Source: Ureaplasma sp. (GTDB lineage Bacteria; Bacillota_I; Bacilli_A; Mycoplasmatales; Mycoplasmoidaceae). From it: DNA of 15,592 bases. The first letter of the stretch is position 1. Each line of letters starts with the position of its first letter. The stretch covers positions 1 through 15,592 of the forward strand of contig JAHHTF010000016.1 in NCBI GenBank assembly GCA_020024775.1, in the 5' to 3' direction. The notes beneath the pieces were generated by a model. That model did not search any database, was not told where the DNA came from, and saw nothing but the letters and a program-made list of their open reading frames with translations. Made by a program: the position numbers and the translations under genes. This document shows positions 1-9,162 of this stretch, one piece after another.

Positions 1-54
1 TTGAATACAAGAAAAAGGTTTTAAATATTTAGTCCAGTGATAGGGGATATGTCT
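1..54 (+). other. Possible 3' tail of an upstream gene
   Basis: The first bases are open in two plus-strand frames. In one, reading TGA as Trp, a peptide ending IQEKGFKYLVQW stops at TAG 41-43. In another, EYKKKVLNI stops at TAG 30-32. Either could be the C-terminus of a gene that starts outside the window; the first is slightly favoured because a hairpin with a T-rich tail follows its stop by 11 nt. There is too little sequence to recognise a family. It could equally be a non-coding leader of relA. Confidence 0.25.
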
Positions 55-86
55 AAACACAGTCAATGTGTTTCTTTTTGTTTTAA
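55..86 (+). terminator. Weak hairpin plus T-tract ahead of relA
   Basis: A 6-bp stem (AAACAC 55-60 with GTGTTT 68-73, 7-nt loop) is followed by a T-rich stretch. It is either the terminator of the gene upstream of the window or a leader attenuator of relA. The stem is short and AT-rich, so it is weak; no alternative antiterminator fold is evident. Confidence 0.4.
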
Positions 87-102
87 TTATAGGAGTAATT
101 AA

Positions 103-2244
103 ATGGAAAACTTAGAAACAATAATTCAAGATTTCAAAACTAAATTAAATGATAAACAATTCAAACCAGAAGATATTGAGTTTGTATCTAGAGCAATTGA
201 TTTTGCAAAAGAAAAACATAAAGATCAAAAAAGAAAATCAGGTGAACCTTATTTTATTCACCCTATGGAAACAGCAATGTATCTAATGGATTGAGGGATG
301 GGTGTTGATACAATAGTTGCTGGAATCTTTCATGATTTAATTGAAGATACAGAAACCACTTGATATGAGATTAGAGATAACTTCAATGAGGATATTGCTA
401 ATTTAGTACAAGTGGTAAGCAAGGTGTCTCAATTCTCTAAAAAAAATAGAAAGAATGGAGATTATTCTGAAGCTCAAAATAATTACACCATTGATTTATT
501 TATGTCTATTTCACAAGATTTAAGAGCAATGATTATTAAGTTAGCTGATAGATTACATAATATGCAAACAATCAATTTTTTACCTCCTGAAAAGCAAGTA
601 AGAATTGCAACAGAAACTTTAAATGTTTATGCAAATATTGCTGGTAGATTAGGAATGTATTGATTAAAAACTCAACTACTTGATTTATCATTTGCAGTCC
701 TTGATCCAATTAATTACAAAAATACTAAACAAAAAATTGAATCAATTATTGAAAGAAACAAAAAAGATTGAGATGAAGCAATTGAGAAAATCCAAAGCGT
801 TCTTAAATCAAATCAAATTCAATGTAGAATAGATCAAAGAATTAAAGGAGTTTATTCTACATATCAAAAACTAAAAACAAACTATAACATAAATGATATC
901 CATGATGTGTTTGCAATCAGATTAATCACAACAAACCTTCTTGATTGTTATAACGTTTTAGGAATTGTTCATATCAATTTCAATTACATTAAAAAAACAT
1001 TCTCTGATTATATTTCTACTCCTAAATATAATCTTTATCAATCAATTCATACAACTGTATTCACAACTCATAAATCATTATTAGAAATCCAAATTAGAAC
1101 AGAACAAATGGATAAGTTAGCTAACTTTGGATTATCTAGTCATTGATCATATAAAGAATTAAATGATGATAAAGTAGCACTAAAAGAAACATTGAACAAA
1201 ATCTTCTTTCATGATTTTGTGAACAATGATAATATCAATTTAACTAAGTTATCAAATTCAAATGAAATCTTCGATGTTTATATTTCTAATGAAAAGAAAA
1301 CCACAATTGCTAATAAACAAAATACAGCACTAGATATTGCTTTTAAATATAACAAAGAAAAATTCATTAATTTAAAAGCAATTAAACGTGATGGGATAAA
1401 TATTCCATTTGATTCGCAATTAGAGAAATTAGACGTATTAGAATTCATTTATGATGAATTTGTTAATATCAAAGAAGACTGAATTAACTTTGTAACAATA
1501 GATGGAATTAAAGAATATATTGAAGATTACTTCTTTAAGAAAAAAGAAAAAAGTAGAAACAATGTTAAAGAATTTATTTCTGAACTAGAAGGTTATTTAA
1601 AACGTAACTGAATTGGTGAACAAGGAACTTGAAAAATCATTTCTGAAAAATATGAATTCTCTTCTTGAAGTTCATTTATTGAATTTATTGAAATGTTCAA
1701 AATCAAAATAGAAGATATTGCTAATTTGTTCCACAAATCTAAAACTAATCAAAAAGAAGCTGAAAAACAAAACATTGGTTTCTATACTAAATGATTATTC
1801 TTTAAAAACTACTTACAGCCAGTAGATGGAGTTGCTTTAAAAAAGATTCATTTTCCAACTTGTTGTAATAAATTACCTAATCAAGAAATCTTTGGTTTGA
1901 TTAATAAAGATGTTATGGTTGTTCACAATACATCTTGTAAAGAATCAAGATATAACTTTAAAACTTCTAAGAAAATTATCTTAGAATGAAACAATGAAAA
2001 AATTGAAAAAGATAACAAATATTTTATCTACAGAGTTAATCTTAAAGGTATATTTAATTTCAATTTAGGAAACAAGATTTCTAAATCATTAGATAAGAAT
2101 AATTTATATCTAACAAGAATGGAGTTTAATTCAAAAACTCCTAATAAAGCTTGCATTGTATCTTTATCAATATATGCTGAAAATATTGATAAAATTTATA
2201 GTTGAGAAAACGAACTTAAAAAACTTAATATAAGAATCGAGTAA
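103..2244 (+). CDS. relA: Bifunctional (p)ppGpp synthetase/hydrolase (RelA/SpoT homolog, Rel)
   Basis: Makes and degrades the alarmone (p)ppGpp on stalled ribosomes in the cytoplasm. The 713-aa reading frame needs TGA=Trp throughout and has the usual Rel length and domain order. The HD hydrolase domain shows H53, the HD..ED motif H77-D78/E81-D82 and KLADRLHN around D149-N153. The synthetase domain has RIKGVYS (246-252), D268, FAIR with R273, the DYISTPK..YQS.H substrate loop (302-316) and EIQIRT with E328. A TGS domain covers about 390-452 and a zinc-finger-like domain has C587-C588, H608 and C612. An ACT-like end (~625-713) is more diverged. Both catalytic centres look intact, so this is probably the sole long Rel. 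AGGAG at 92-96 supports the ATG. It leads a run with pyrG, hisS and aspS. Confidence 0.96.
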
Positions 2245-2249
2245 TCAAT

Positions 2250-3761
2250 ATGAAACAGAACACAAAAGTAATTATAGTGACAGGGGGAGTGTATTCTTCT
2301 TTAGGAAAAGGAATCATTGCTTCTAGTCTTGGAAGATTATTAACTGAAACAGGATTTTCAGTTTCTATTCTAAAGTTTGATCCATATTTAAACATTAATC
2401 CATCTCAATTAAATCCAAAAGAGCATGGAGAAGTTTTTATAACAAAAGATGGATGTCAAACTGATTTAGATATTGGTAATTACGAAAGATTTGTTGGTTC
2501 AGATATGAACAAATATTCTTCTGTGTGTTCAGGTAAAATTTTTCAAGAAATCATTAATGATCAAATTGAAAACAAATATAATGGAGAAACGATTCAAGTT
2601 ATTCCACATATCACTAATAAGATTAGAGATAAGATTTATGATAATATCAATAATAATAAACCAGATTTTCTAATTATTGAAATTGGTGGTACAGTTGGTG
2701 ATATTGAATCTATTCCATTCTTTGAATCAATCAATCGTTTTGCATATGAATATGGGAAACAAAATGTATTATTTGCACATTGTGTTCCATTATTAAAAAT
2801 TAGTTCAGTATCAGGTGAAATTAAAACTAAACCAGCACAACACTCTATTCAAAATTTAAGAAGTCTAGGAATTGTTCCTGAGATATTATTTACAAGATCA
2901 GAAGAACAATTACCTGAATCTACTATTGATAAATTAAGTAATTTAGTGTTGATTCCAAAAACAAATATATTCAATGCTTTTAATGTTAGTTCTACTTACT
3001 TTTTAGTAAACGAATTATATAATCAAAATTTACATAAAAAGGTTTTAGAATATTTTGGAATGTCAACAAAAAAAGATATTTCTAATTGACTTAAGTTTAC
3101 AGATTCAATTAAGAAATCTCAAGAATCAAAAGTAGTTAAAAACATCTTAATCATGGGAGGTTATACATCTTTAAGAGATGCTTATTTCTCAGTGATTGAA
3201 TCATTGTTATTAGCTTCATATAAATATTCTGTGAAACTGAATATATCTTGAATGGACATCAATGATATTAATGAATCTAACATTAGTCAAATAGAACAAT
3301 ATGATGGAATCATTAATGGTGGTTATAAAGAAATTGATGCTAAAGTAAATAAAACAGTTTTTGATTATTTTCAAAAAACTAAAAAGACAATTTTGAACTA
3401 TAACATTGGATTCTTTAATTTAATGGAATATATTTTTAATGATTATTCAAAATACATTGATGTTAATGAAAACAAAGTTGGAGTTAACAAATGTGTTTTA
3501 ATCGATTCAAAATTAATTGAATTAAAAAAAGATTATTTAGTTAGAAGATCATCTCCAAATTGTTTGGATAAAAAAATCTTTGATGATAATAAAGAAAAAG
3601 ATTTTTCAGTATGTTCGGTTTATGATAACAAATATGTTGATATGGTTATTAGTAACAAAAACAAACACTTTATATCAATGTCTTCAAATCCAGAGTTTTG
3701 TTCAAAACCAGAAAATGTAAATATTTTCTATGATGTATTTTTTAAGATGATTTTAAAATAA
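2250..3761 (+). CDS. pyrG: CTP synthase with degenerate glutaminase domain
   Basis: Converts UTP to CTP with ATP and a nitrogen donor. The 503-aa protein (family usually 530-550) reads through two TGA Trp codons. The synthetase half is well conserved: P-loop TGGVYSSLGKG (11-21), HGEVF, TDLDIGNYERF with D72, IIEIGGTVGDIES with E144, GEIKTKPAQHS (189-199). The C-terminal amidotransferase half (~335-503) keeps the fold landmarks DGI.NGG and NPEF but has lost catalysis: the usual GICLGMQ nucleophile Cys aligns with N385, the HPEF histidine is N480, and GGFG is GGYK. Only the triad Glu (E482) remains. Inference: it uses free ammonia rather than glutamine. It starts 5 nt after relA without a clear Shine-Dalgarno, suggesting translational coupling. 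hisS follows after 15 nt. Confidence 0.93.
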
Positions 3762-3776
3762 TAGGAGAATAAGAAA

Positions 3777-5045
3777 ATGAATTTTCAAAAACCAAGAGGG
3801 ACCAATGATTTATATTTTGAATCAATGGATGAATTTGAATATGTGACATCAGTTCTAAGAAAGATGTCTAACCTATATTGCTTTCATCAAATTGAAACAC
3901 CTATCTTTGAACACTTAGAATTGTTTACAAAAAACATCGGTGAATCAACAGATATTGTTCAAAAAGAAATTTATACATTCTTAGATAAATCAGATAGAAA
4001 ATTAGCTTTAAGACCAGAAGGTACTGCTGGTGTTATTAGAGCATATGTTGAAAACAAAATATTTGGTAATAAAAATACATCAACAAAATTCTTTTACATT
4101 AACAAACTGTTTAGATATGAAAGACCACAAAATGGAAGATTTAGAGAGTTCCACCAATTTGGTATTGAATACTTAGGGACTAATTCATTCTTCGATATGG
4201 TTGAGTGTATTGTTTTTGCAGATAGTATTTTAAAAACATTTGGATTAGAAAATCAATATGTTTTAAAAATTAATAACATTGGGGATTTTGCGGTTAGAGA
4301 AAAATGGATAAAAGCTTTAAAAGAATATTTCTCTAAATACAAAGATCAATTAAGTGAAGACTCAATTAAGAGATTAGAAATAAATCCTTTAAGAATTCTT
4401 GATGATAAAGAAGATGGTAAAAAAGAATTTGTTTTAAATGCTCCTAAGATTAATGACTTCTTAACTGTAGAACAAAAAGAAGAATTCAAAAGACTTCAAA
4501 TCAATTTATCTCAATTAGGAATTAAATTCCAAATTGAAGAAACGTTAGTTAGAGGATTAGATTATTATACAAATACTGTATTTGAATTTGTATCTAATTC
4601 GGATGCAATTGCTAAAGCTACTATTATCGGTGGTGGAGAATACAATAAACTAATTAAAGAAACTGGTGGTCCTGATCAAAAAGGGATTGGGTTCGCAATC
4701 GGTTTAGAAAGATTAATTTTTATTTTAAAAGAACAAAAATTAATTAAACAAATTAAAGAACCATCAAAATATTTAATTGGTGTTAAAAATGAAATCAATG
4801 ATATCTTTGGATTAGCAATTTCTTGTAAATTAAGAAATAAAGGTGTCCAAGTGAATTTTCTGCCAGGAGTGTATAAACCTCAAAAAATAGTTAAATATGC
4901 AAATGATAACAATATTTCTAGTATTGTTTGATTAAATGAAAATTCATTTGAAACTCAAAAAATAGAATTAGAAAATTTATCTAAAAACACTAAACAAGAA
5001 TTAAGTGTAGAAGATTTCATTGCAAGTGCAATAGAAAGGAAATAA
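3777..5045 (+). CDS. hisS: Histidyl-tRNA synthetase
   Basis: Class II aminoacyl-tRNA synthetase that charges tRNA-His; acts as a cytoplasmic homodimer. The product is 422 aa, normal for bacterial HisRS. Visible signatures are the N-terminal PRGTNDL, RPEGTAGVIRAY (79-90), motif 2 LFRYERPQNGRFREFHQF (111-128, R113), the histidine-specific LVRGLDYYTN (257-266, R259) and motif 3 GIGFAIGLERL (303-313, R312). A C-terminal anticodon-binding domain runs from about 333 and contains one in-frame TGA Trp. AGGAG at 3763-3767 lies 9 nt before the ATG. The stop is followed after one base by the aspS start, so the two are very likely co-translated, as in the widespread Firmicutes hisS-aspS pair. Confidence 0.97.
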
Positions 5046-5046
5046 T

Positions 5047-6768
5047 ATGAGAAACTATTGTGGTGAATTAAATAGACAATTAATCAACCAAGAAGTAAAG
5101 GTTTGTGGTTGAGTTAAAAATATTAGAAATCTAGGTTCATTAGTATTTCTTGAATTACAAGATATCTCAGGTAGAATCCAATGTGTAACAACAAAAGAAG
5201 CTAATCCTAGTGTTGAAACATTAACAAGAGAATCAACTGTTGAAATTGTTGGGACTTTATTAGAAAGAAAAAGTATCAATAACAAAATTAAAAATGGTGA
5301 TTTAGAAATTGATATTAAATCATTAAAGATTCATTCAATCTCTGAAACTCCACCTTTAATTATTGAAGAAAAAACCGATGCTTTAGAAGAAATCAGATTT
5401 GAAAATAGATACTTAGATTTAAGAAGAGAAAACATTCAAGAAATTTTTAAATTCAGATCAAAACTATTTAGTGTGATTCATGAGTTCATGAATAAAAATA
5501 AATTCTTATATGTTGAAACTCCAATATTAGCTAAACCAACCCCAGAAGGTGCTAGAGACTATTTAGTTCCTTCTCGTGTGAAGAAACATAATTTCTATGC
5601 ACTTCCTCAATCTCCTCAAATCTACAAACAATTATTAATGGTTTCTGGATTTGATAGATATTATCAAATAGCTAAATGTTTTAGAGATGAAGATTTAAGA
5701 AGTGATAGACAACCTGAGTTTACTCAATTAGATATGGAACTTTCTTTTGTGGAAGAAGAAGATATTTTTGCATTAGTTGAACAATTAATGAAATATATTT
5801 TCAAAGAACTAAAAGGGATTGATATCAAAACTCCATTTATTAGAATGGATTATGATACATCAATGTTAAACTACGGATGCGATAAACCTGATACAAGATT
5901 TGACAACCTTATCTTAGATTCAACAGATATTGTTAAATCAAGTAAAGAAGAAGTAATTAAAACGATGTTGAAAAACAATGTTTGTAGAACTTTAGGTTTT
6001 GAAATTAGTTTATCTAGAAATGAAATTGATGAATTAGATAAAACACTTAAGAATTCAAATTATGGTTCTTTAATTTGAGTTAAGAAAACAGGTTCAGAAT
6101 ATAGTGGTTCTTTTTCTAAAAAGATTGAACCTGCAATTTTAGATAAATTATTTGCTCAACATAATATTAAAGAAGGTTACTTATTCTTTAACTTTGATCT
6201 TGCTAAAATAGCAAGTGTCAAATTGGGAGTAGTTAGAAATTTAATTGCACACCAAAAATTAAATTTAAATCCTAACCAATTTAATTTATTGTGAATTGTT
6301 AACTGACCACTTTATGAATATGATGAAGAAGAAAAAAGATACATGGCAGCTCACCACCCCTTCACACAACCTCAAAAAGAATATCATGCAACATTTGATA
6401 CTCACCAAGAAACTGCAAGAGCTAGAAGTTATGATTTAGTAATGAATGGTCTTGAAATTGGTGGAGGTAGTATTAGAATTACAGATCCAGAAATGCAAGC
6501 AAGAATGTTTGCTTCAATAGGATTGGCAAAAGAAGAATATACAAATAAATTTGAAATCCTATTAAATGCATTTAAATATGGGGTTCCACCACATGGTGGT
6601 ATAGCTTTTGGACTTGACAGATTTTGCCAACTTCTGTTAGATTTGGATAATATTAAAGAATGTATTGCTTTTCCAAAAAATACAAAAGCATATGACCAAA
6701 CTATCAAAACTCCATCAGAAATCGATGAAAAAGCACTTTTTGAATTAGGAATTGCACTAAAAAACTAA
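5047..6768 (+). CDS. aspS: Aspartyl-tRNA synthetase
   Basis: Class IIb synthetase that charges tRNA-Asp. The 573-aa product has the bacterial layout. An N-terminal OB-fold anticodon domain opens with GWVKNIRNLGSLVFLEL. The catalytic core shows TPEGARDY and PQSPQIYKQLLM. Motif 2 is FRDEDLRSDRQPEFTQLD (212-229, R213), a GAD insert lies around 260-420, and motif 3 is HGGIAFGLDRF (516-526, R525). Position L29 in NLGS matches L30 of E. coli AspRS, a residue associated with strict tRNA-Asp discrimination, so a non-discriminating Asp/Asn enzyme is less likely (inference). The ATG lies 1 nt after the hisS stop, with AAAGGA inside the hisS end as ribosome site. No hairpin follows the stop. Confidence 0.97.
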
Positions 6769-6865
6769 AATATAAAAATAATTTAAGTTTTAAAGTATAA
6801 AATATAAATAACATAACAAATATTTCTAATTATAAATAACAAAGAATAATGAAAGGATAATATCA
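6769..6865 (+). promoter_or_regulatory. AT-rich intergenic leader, probable promoter of the DUF2188 gene
   Basis: About 97 nt of almost pure A+T between aspS and the small DUF2188 gene. Several TATAAA-like hexamers could act as -10 boxes (for example 6803-6808 and 6831-6836), but none has a convincing -35, as is common in mollicutes. No hairpin is visible, so read-through from aspS is also possible. AAAGGA at 6852-6857 is the ribosome site for the following ATG. Confidence 0.3.
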
Positions 6866-7129
6866 ATGTCTGTTTGCGAAGATAAATTAGAAAAACAAGA
6901 AAAAAAAGCTCGTAACATCTACTACTTATCAGCTAGAAAAGTTGATGGAAAATTAGAAGGATGAGAAGTTAAAAGAGAAAACTGTGATAGAATCACTGCT
7001 GTTTGCAAAACTAAAGAAGAAGCTTTAGCTAAAGTAAAAACTTTAGCTGCTAAATCAGGAGCTACTGTTATTGTAAGAAAAGCTGATGGAACTATCCAAG
7101 ATACAATCAAATTCAATACTGAAAAATAA
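6866..7129 (+). CDS. Small DUF2188-family protein
   Basis: An 87-aa protein of unknown molecular function. After a charged, lysine/glutamate-rich N-terminus (1-17) comes a single compact domain. It has the DUF2188 pattern: aromatic-rich first strand YYLSARK, GWEVKRE (the Trp is TGA), a helix with TKEEALAKVKTLA, then GATVIVRKADGTIQD. That alternation of hydrophobic strand, helix and G-x-hydrophobic-x-DG hairpin is typical of the family. No signal peptide or membrane segment is present, so it is cytoplasmic. Its two Cys near the N-terminus and mid-domain are not arranged as a metal site. A good AAAGGA site, its own AT-rich leader and a strong terminator directly after the stop suggest an independent and possibly abundant transcript. 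Confidence 0.8.
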
Positions 7130-7135
7130 TTAATA

Positions 7136-7163
7136 AAAACCTTGGCCAAGTGGTCAAGGTTTT
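7136..7163. terminator. Bidirectional hairpin terminator between convergent genes
   Basis: A 12-bp stem (7136-7147 with 7152-7163, one G-U pair, 4-nt loop AAGT) is flanked by A-rich sequence on the left and T-rich sequence on the right. It therefore works as a terminator in both directions. It ends the DUF2188 transcript on the plus strand and the long gyrase operon on the minus strand. The minus-strand stop codon of the Sua5 gene (7162-7164) overlaps the end of the stem. Confidence 0.88.
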
Positions 7164-7743
7164 AATTTGTTTTCTTTACATCATCTCGCAATAAGAATTC
7201 TTTTGTTAAAAAAGATTTAATTTCTTCTATTCTAGAACCTTCTCTAATTATCTTCCAACTATCAATATCAATAATGGTAGAAGGTATATGATGTTTATCA
7301 TTATTTACTCAATCTACTAAAATTAGATCATGAGCATATTTTTCACTAAATACTTCATTTGCTTGACTAATTTCAGTAATTGTTTCTTTATTTGATAAAT
7401 TAGCACTACTGCAATATAAACGTCTAAATTTGGACAAAAGAAGAAGTATAAATGGGTCATCTGGAATTCTATAAGATATTTTAGATTTTATAATAGTTAC
7501 TTGTCCTGGTCAGAAAGCTTCCAGGAATTTTATTTGTGGTGGTGTTAAACGATCTATTTGATTAATATCTTTGATAAAAGTAACTATCTTTTTAGAATAA
7601 CTTCTTCTTTTGACTTGATATATTATTTGTTTGTCTAAGGAAATAATTCCCATTACAGTATCAGTATCAACTACTGCAGCCTTTTTATTTGTTAGTTCGT
7701 AACAAATAGATTCAATATCAGTATAGCTATAAGTTTTAAACAT
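7162..7743 (-). CDS. Sua5/YrdC-family L-threonylcarbamoyladenylate synthase
   Basis: Makes threonylcarbamoyl-AMP from threonine, bicarbonate and ATP, the first step of t6A37 modification of ANN-decoding tRNAs. The 193-aa length fits a single YrdC domain without the extra Sua5 C-terminal domain. Visible signatures are AAVVDTDTVMG (22-32, usual PTDTVYG), the substrate-lysine/arginine motif KRR (45-47) with K51/K52, FWPGQVTII (78-86, usual WPGPLT), RIPDD, CSSANLSN (111-118) and PSTIID (154-159). The Pro-to-Asp and Tyr-to-Met changes in the first motif are notable but the core is recognisable. It starts 2 nt after the upstream stop and is the last gene of the operon. TGA encodes Trp at several sites. 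Confidence 0.87.
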
Positions 7744-7745
7744 TA

Positions 7746-8552
7746 TTAAAATTCTCAGTCCATACGGTCTTTGACTGCATTGATTACATATTCAACTTCA
7801 GGATTGTCTGGGAATGGTTCTTTAGAATCTCCTTGGAATACATTCTTAGCATATGAAATAATTGTATTAGCTAATATCTTTGTATCACAGTCTGGGAAGA
7901 TTGGGAAATAGTATTCTCTGATTTCATATAAGATTTCAAAACAAATGTTTTGTAAGTTAATATCTTTTTGAGAACCAATATATAAATATTTTCCTGTGGA
8001 GTGAAAACGTTCAGTAGAAGAATGCAAGTGAAAATAAAATGGATTAGCTTTAAAATTTTCAAATAAGTTATTATTGAAAATACTAAAGATGTGGTTGAAT
8101 TCTAATTCATATAGGTCACAAAAAATTTCTTTTTTAAGATTCATTCCAATATGATCATCTCCTAGAACCAATTGAATATCATTTACATAGTCTTCTAATT
8201 TGTATTCATCTGATTCTTCTACTTTAGTTAAGAAAGTGTTTCAATATTCTAGTTTTTGGTTATCAGCAGCACAATAAACCATTTTAATTAATTCTCTAGG
8301 TTGTTTGCTTCAGAATTTTTCTTCTAATTTGATATTATAAAGTTTTTCAACAACAATACTTTTTAGTTGTTGAAATTCATCTTCATATACACCAGGACAA
8401 TAAGGTTGTTCTAATTCCTCATTGATTCTAGCTTCTGCTTTAGTATATTTTTCTGCAGCAATTAGTTCTTTGATTTCTGAAACGATTTGATCATAGAAAT
8501 CTTCAATTTCTTTACTTAGTTCTAGACGTTCTGTTCTTTTTGAAATGCCCAT
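7746..8552 (-). CDS. DUF3196-like helical protein (mollicute-specific, function unknown)
   Basis: A 268-aa, mostly helical, soluble protein without signal peptide. The N-terminus (1-90) is charged and reads like paired helices: EIEDFYDQIVSEIKELI, then KAEARINEELEQPYCPGVYEDEF. The EEL.-PY-P-.-E/D pattern resembles the mollicute DUF3196 family (M. pneumoniae MPN330/M. genitalium MG237 type, TPR-like helices). That assignment is from memory and moderate. The middle and C-terminal parts (GDDHIG, HLHSSTERFHSTGKYLYIG, EIREYYFPIF) are not recognised. ATG at 8552 is preferred over an in-frame GTG at 8573; a weak purine-rich site lies ~11 nt upstream. It overlaps the end of the DUF402 gene by 41 bp. 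Three in-frame TGA codons read as Trp. Confidence 0.75.
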
Positions 8553-9162
8553 TATATTCTGGCTCTCTTTCACTTTCTGTTAGTTTTCAATATTTTTTAT
8601 AAATAGAGTTTAGATATTTTGAATCCATGAAGTTTTGTTCAAATCATCCTTCCTCTAATAATTTCTTAACTTGTGTTTCTGCATCATTAATAATATCAAT
8701 TAATACAGGAGGGTAAGAATATTTGACTTGGTTTTCAAAATACTCATTGATATCAATTTCAGTTCATGTTCTGTTTGGGAACACTTTGAAATCTAAATCA
8801 AAGTCATAATATTTAATAGCCCCTTCTTCATAAATGAAAGGTGATGCCATGTTGATATACAATTTAACGCCAGCCTTCTCAATTGTGACGATAATATTAA
8901 ATCATCTTTTTTGTGACATGAATCAAAAATTTACTTTGTCAATTTTACTAGTAAAAACTCTGATAGATGTTTCTTCAGCTGAAATAACATTACAATTATG
9001 TGAACATAGGATTGTTCATTCATTAATTTGATCTACAACAATTGGAAAGTGTCAAATACGGTATAATCAACCATTAAACTTATAAGCATGAACCATTACT
9101 CTATCACCTATGGATAGTTTCTTTTTATAAGCATTAACGACTATTTTTCTTTCTTTTGACAT
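8512..9162 (-). CDS. DUF402-family protein (NtdP/YgaC-like nucleoside phosphatase)
   Basis: Characterised members of this family hydrolyse nucleoside tri- and diphosphates with a divalent metal; the same activity is inferred here. The 216-aa product shows the hallmark core: HAYKFNGWLYRIW (25-37), then RWFNIIVTI (86-94), LYINMASPFIYEEGAIKYYD (101-120) and the acidic metal-site motif DFDLDFKVFP (120-129), followed by a helix from DINEYFENQ. B. subtilis-type members are about 175 aa, so the ~40-residue tail after 175 is extra. It is basic at the very end and partly lies in the 41-bp overlap with the next gene. The start overlaps the end of the membrane-protein gene by 29 bp. Cytoplasmic. Confidence 0.85.

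Noticed and set aside
103..1482. Apparent fragmentation of relA (and of pyrG, aspS, gyrA, gyrB) into several pieces
   Set aside because: All breaks are TGA codons in one frame and read as Trp in code 4; these are intact genes, not pseudogenes.
5055..5285. Minus-strand open frame within aspS
   Set aside because: It is antisense to the conserved anticodon-binding domain and encodes nothing recognisable; similar antisense frames inside gyrA, gyrB and ktrA were dismissed for the same reason.
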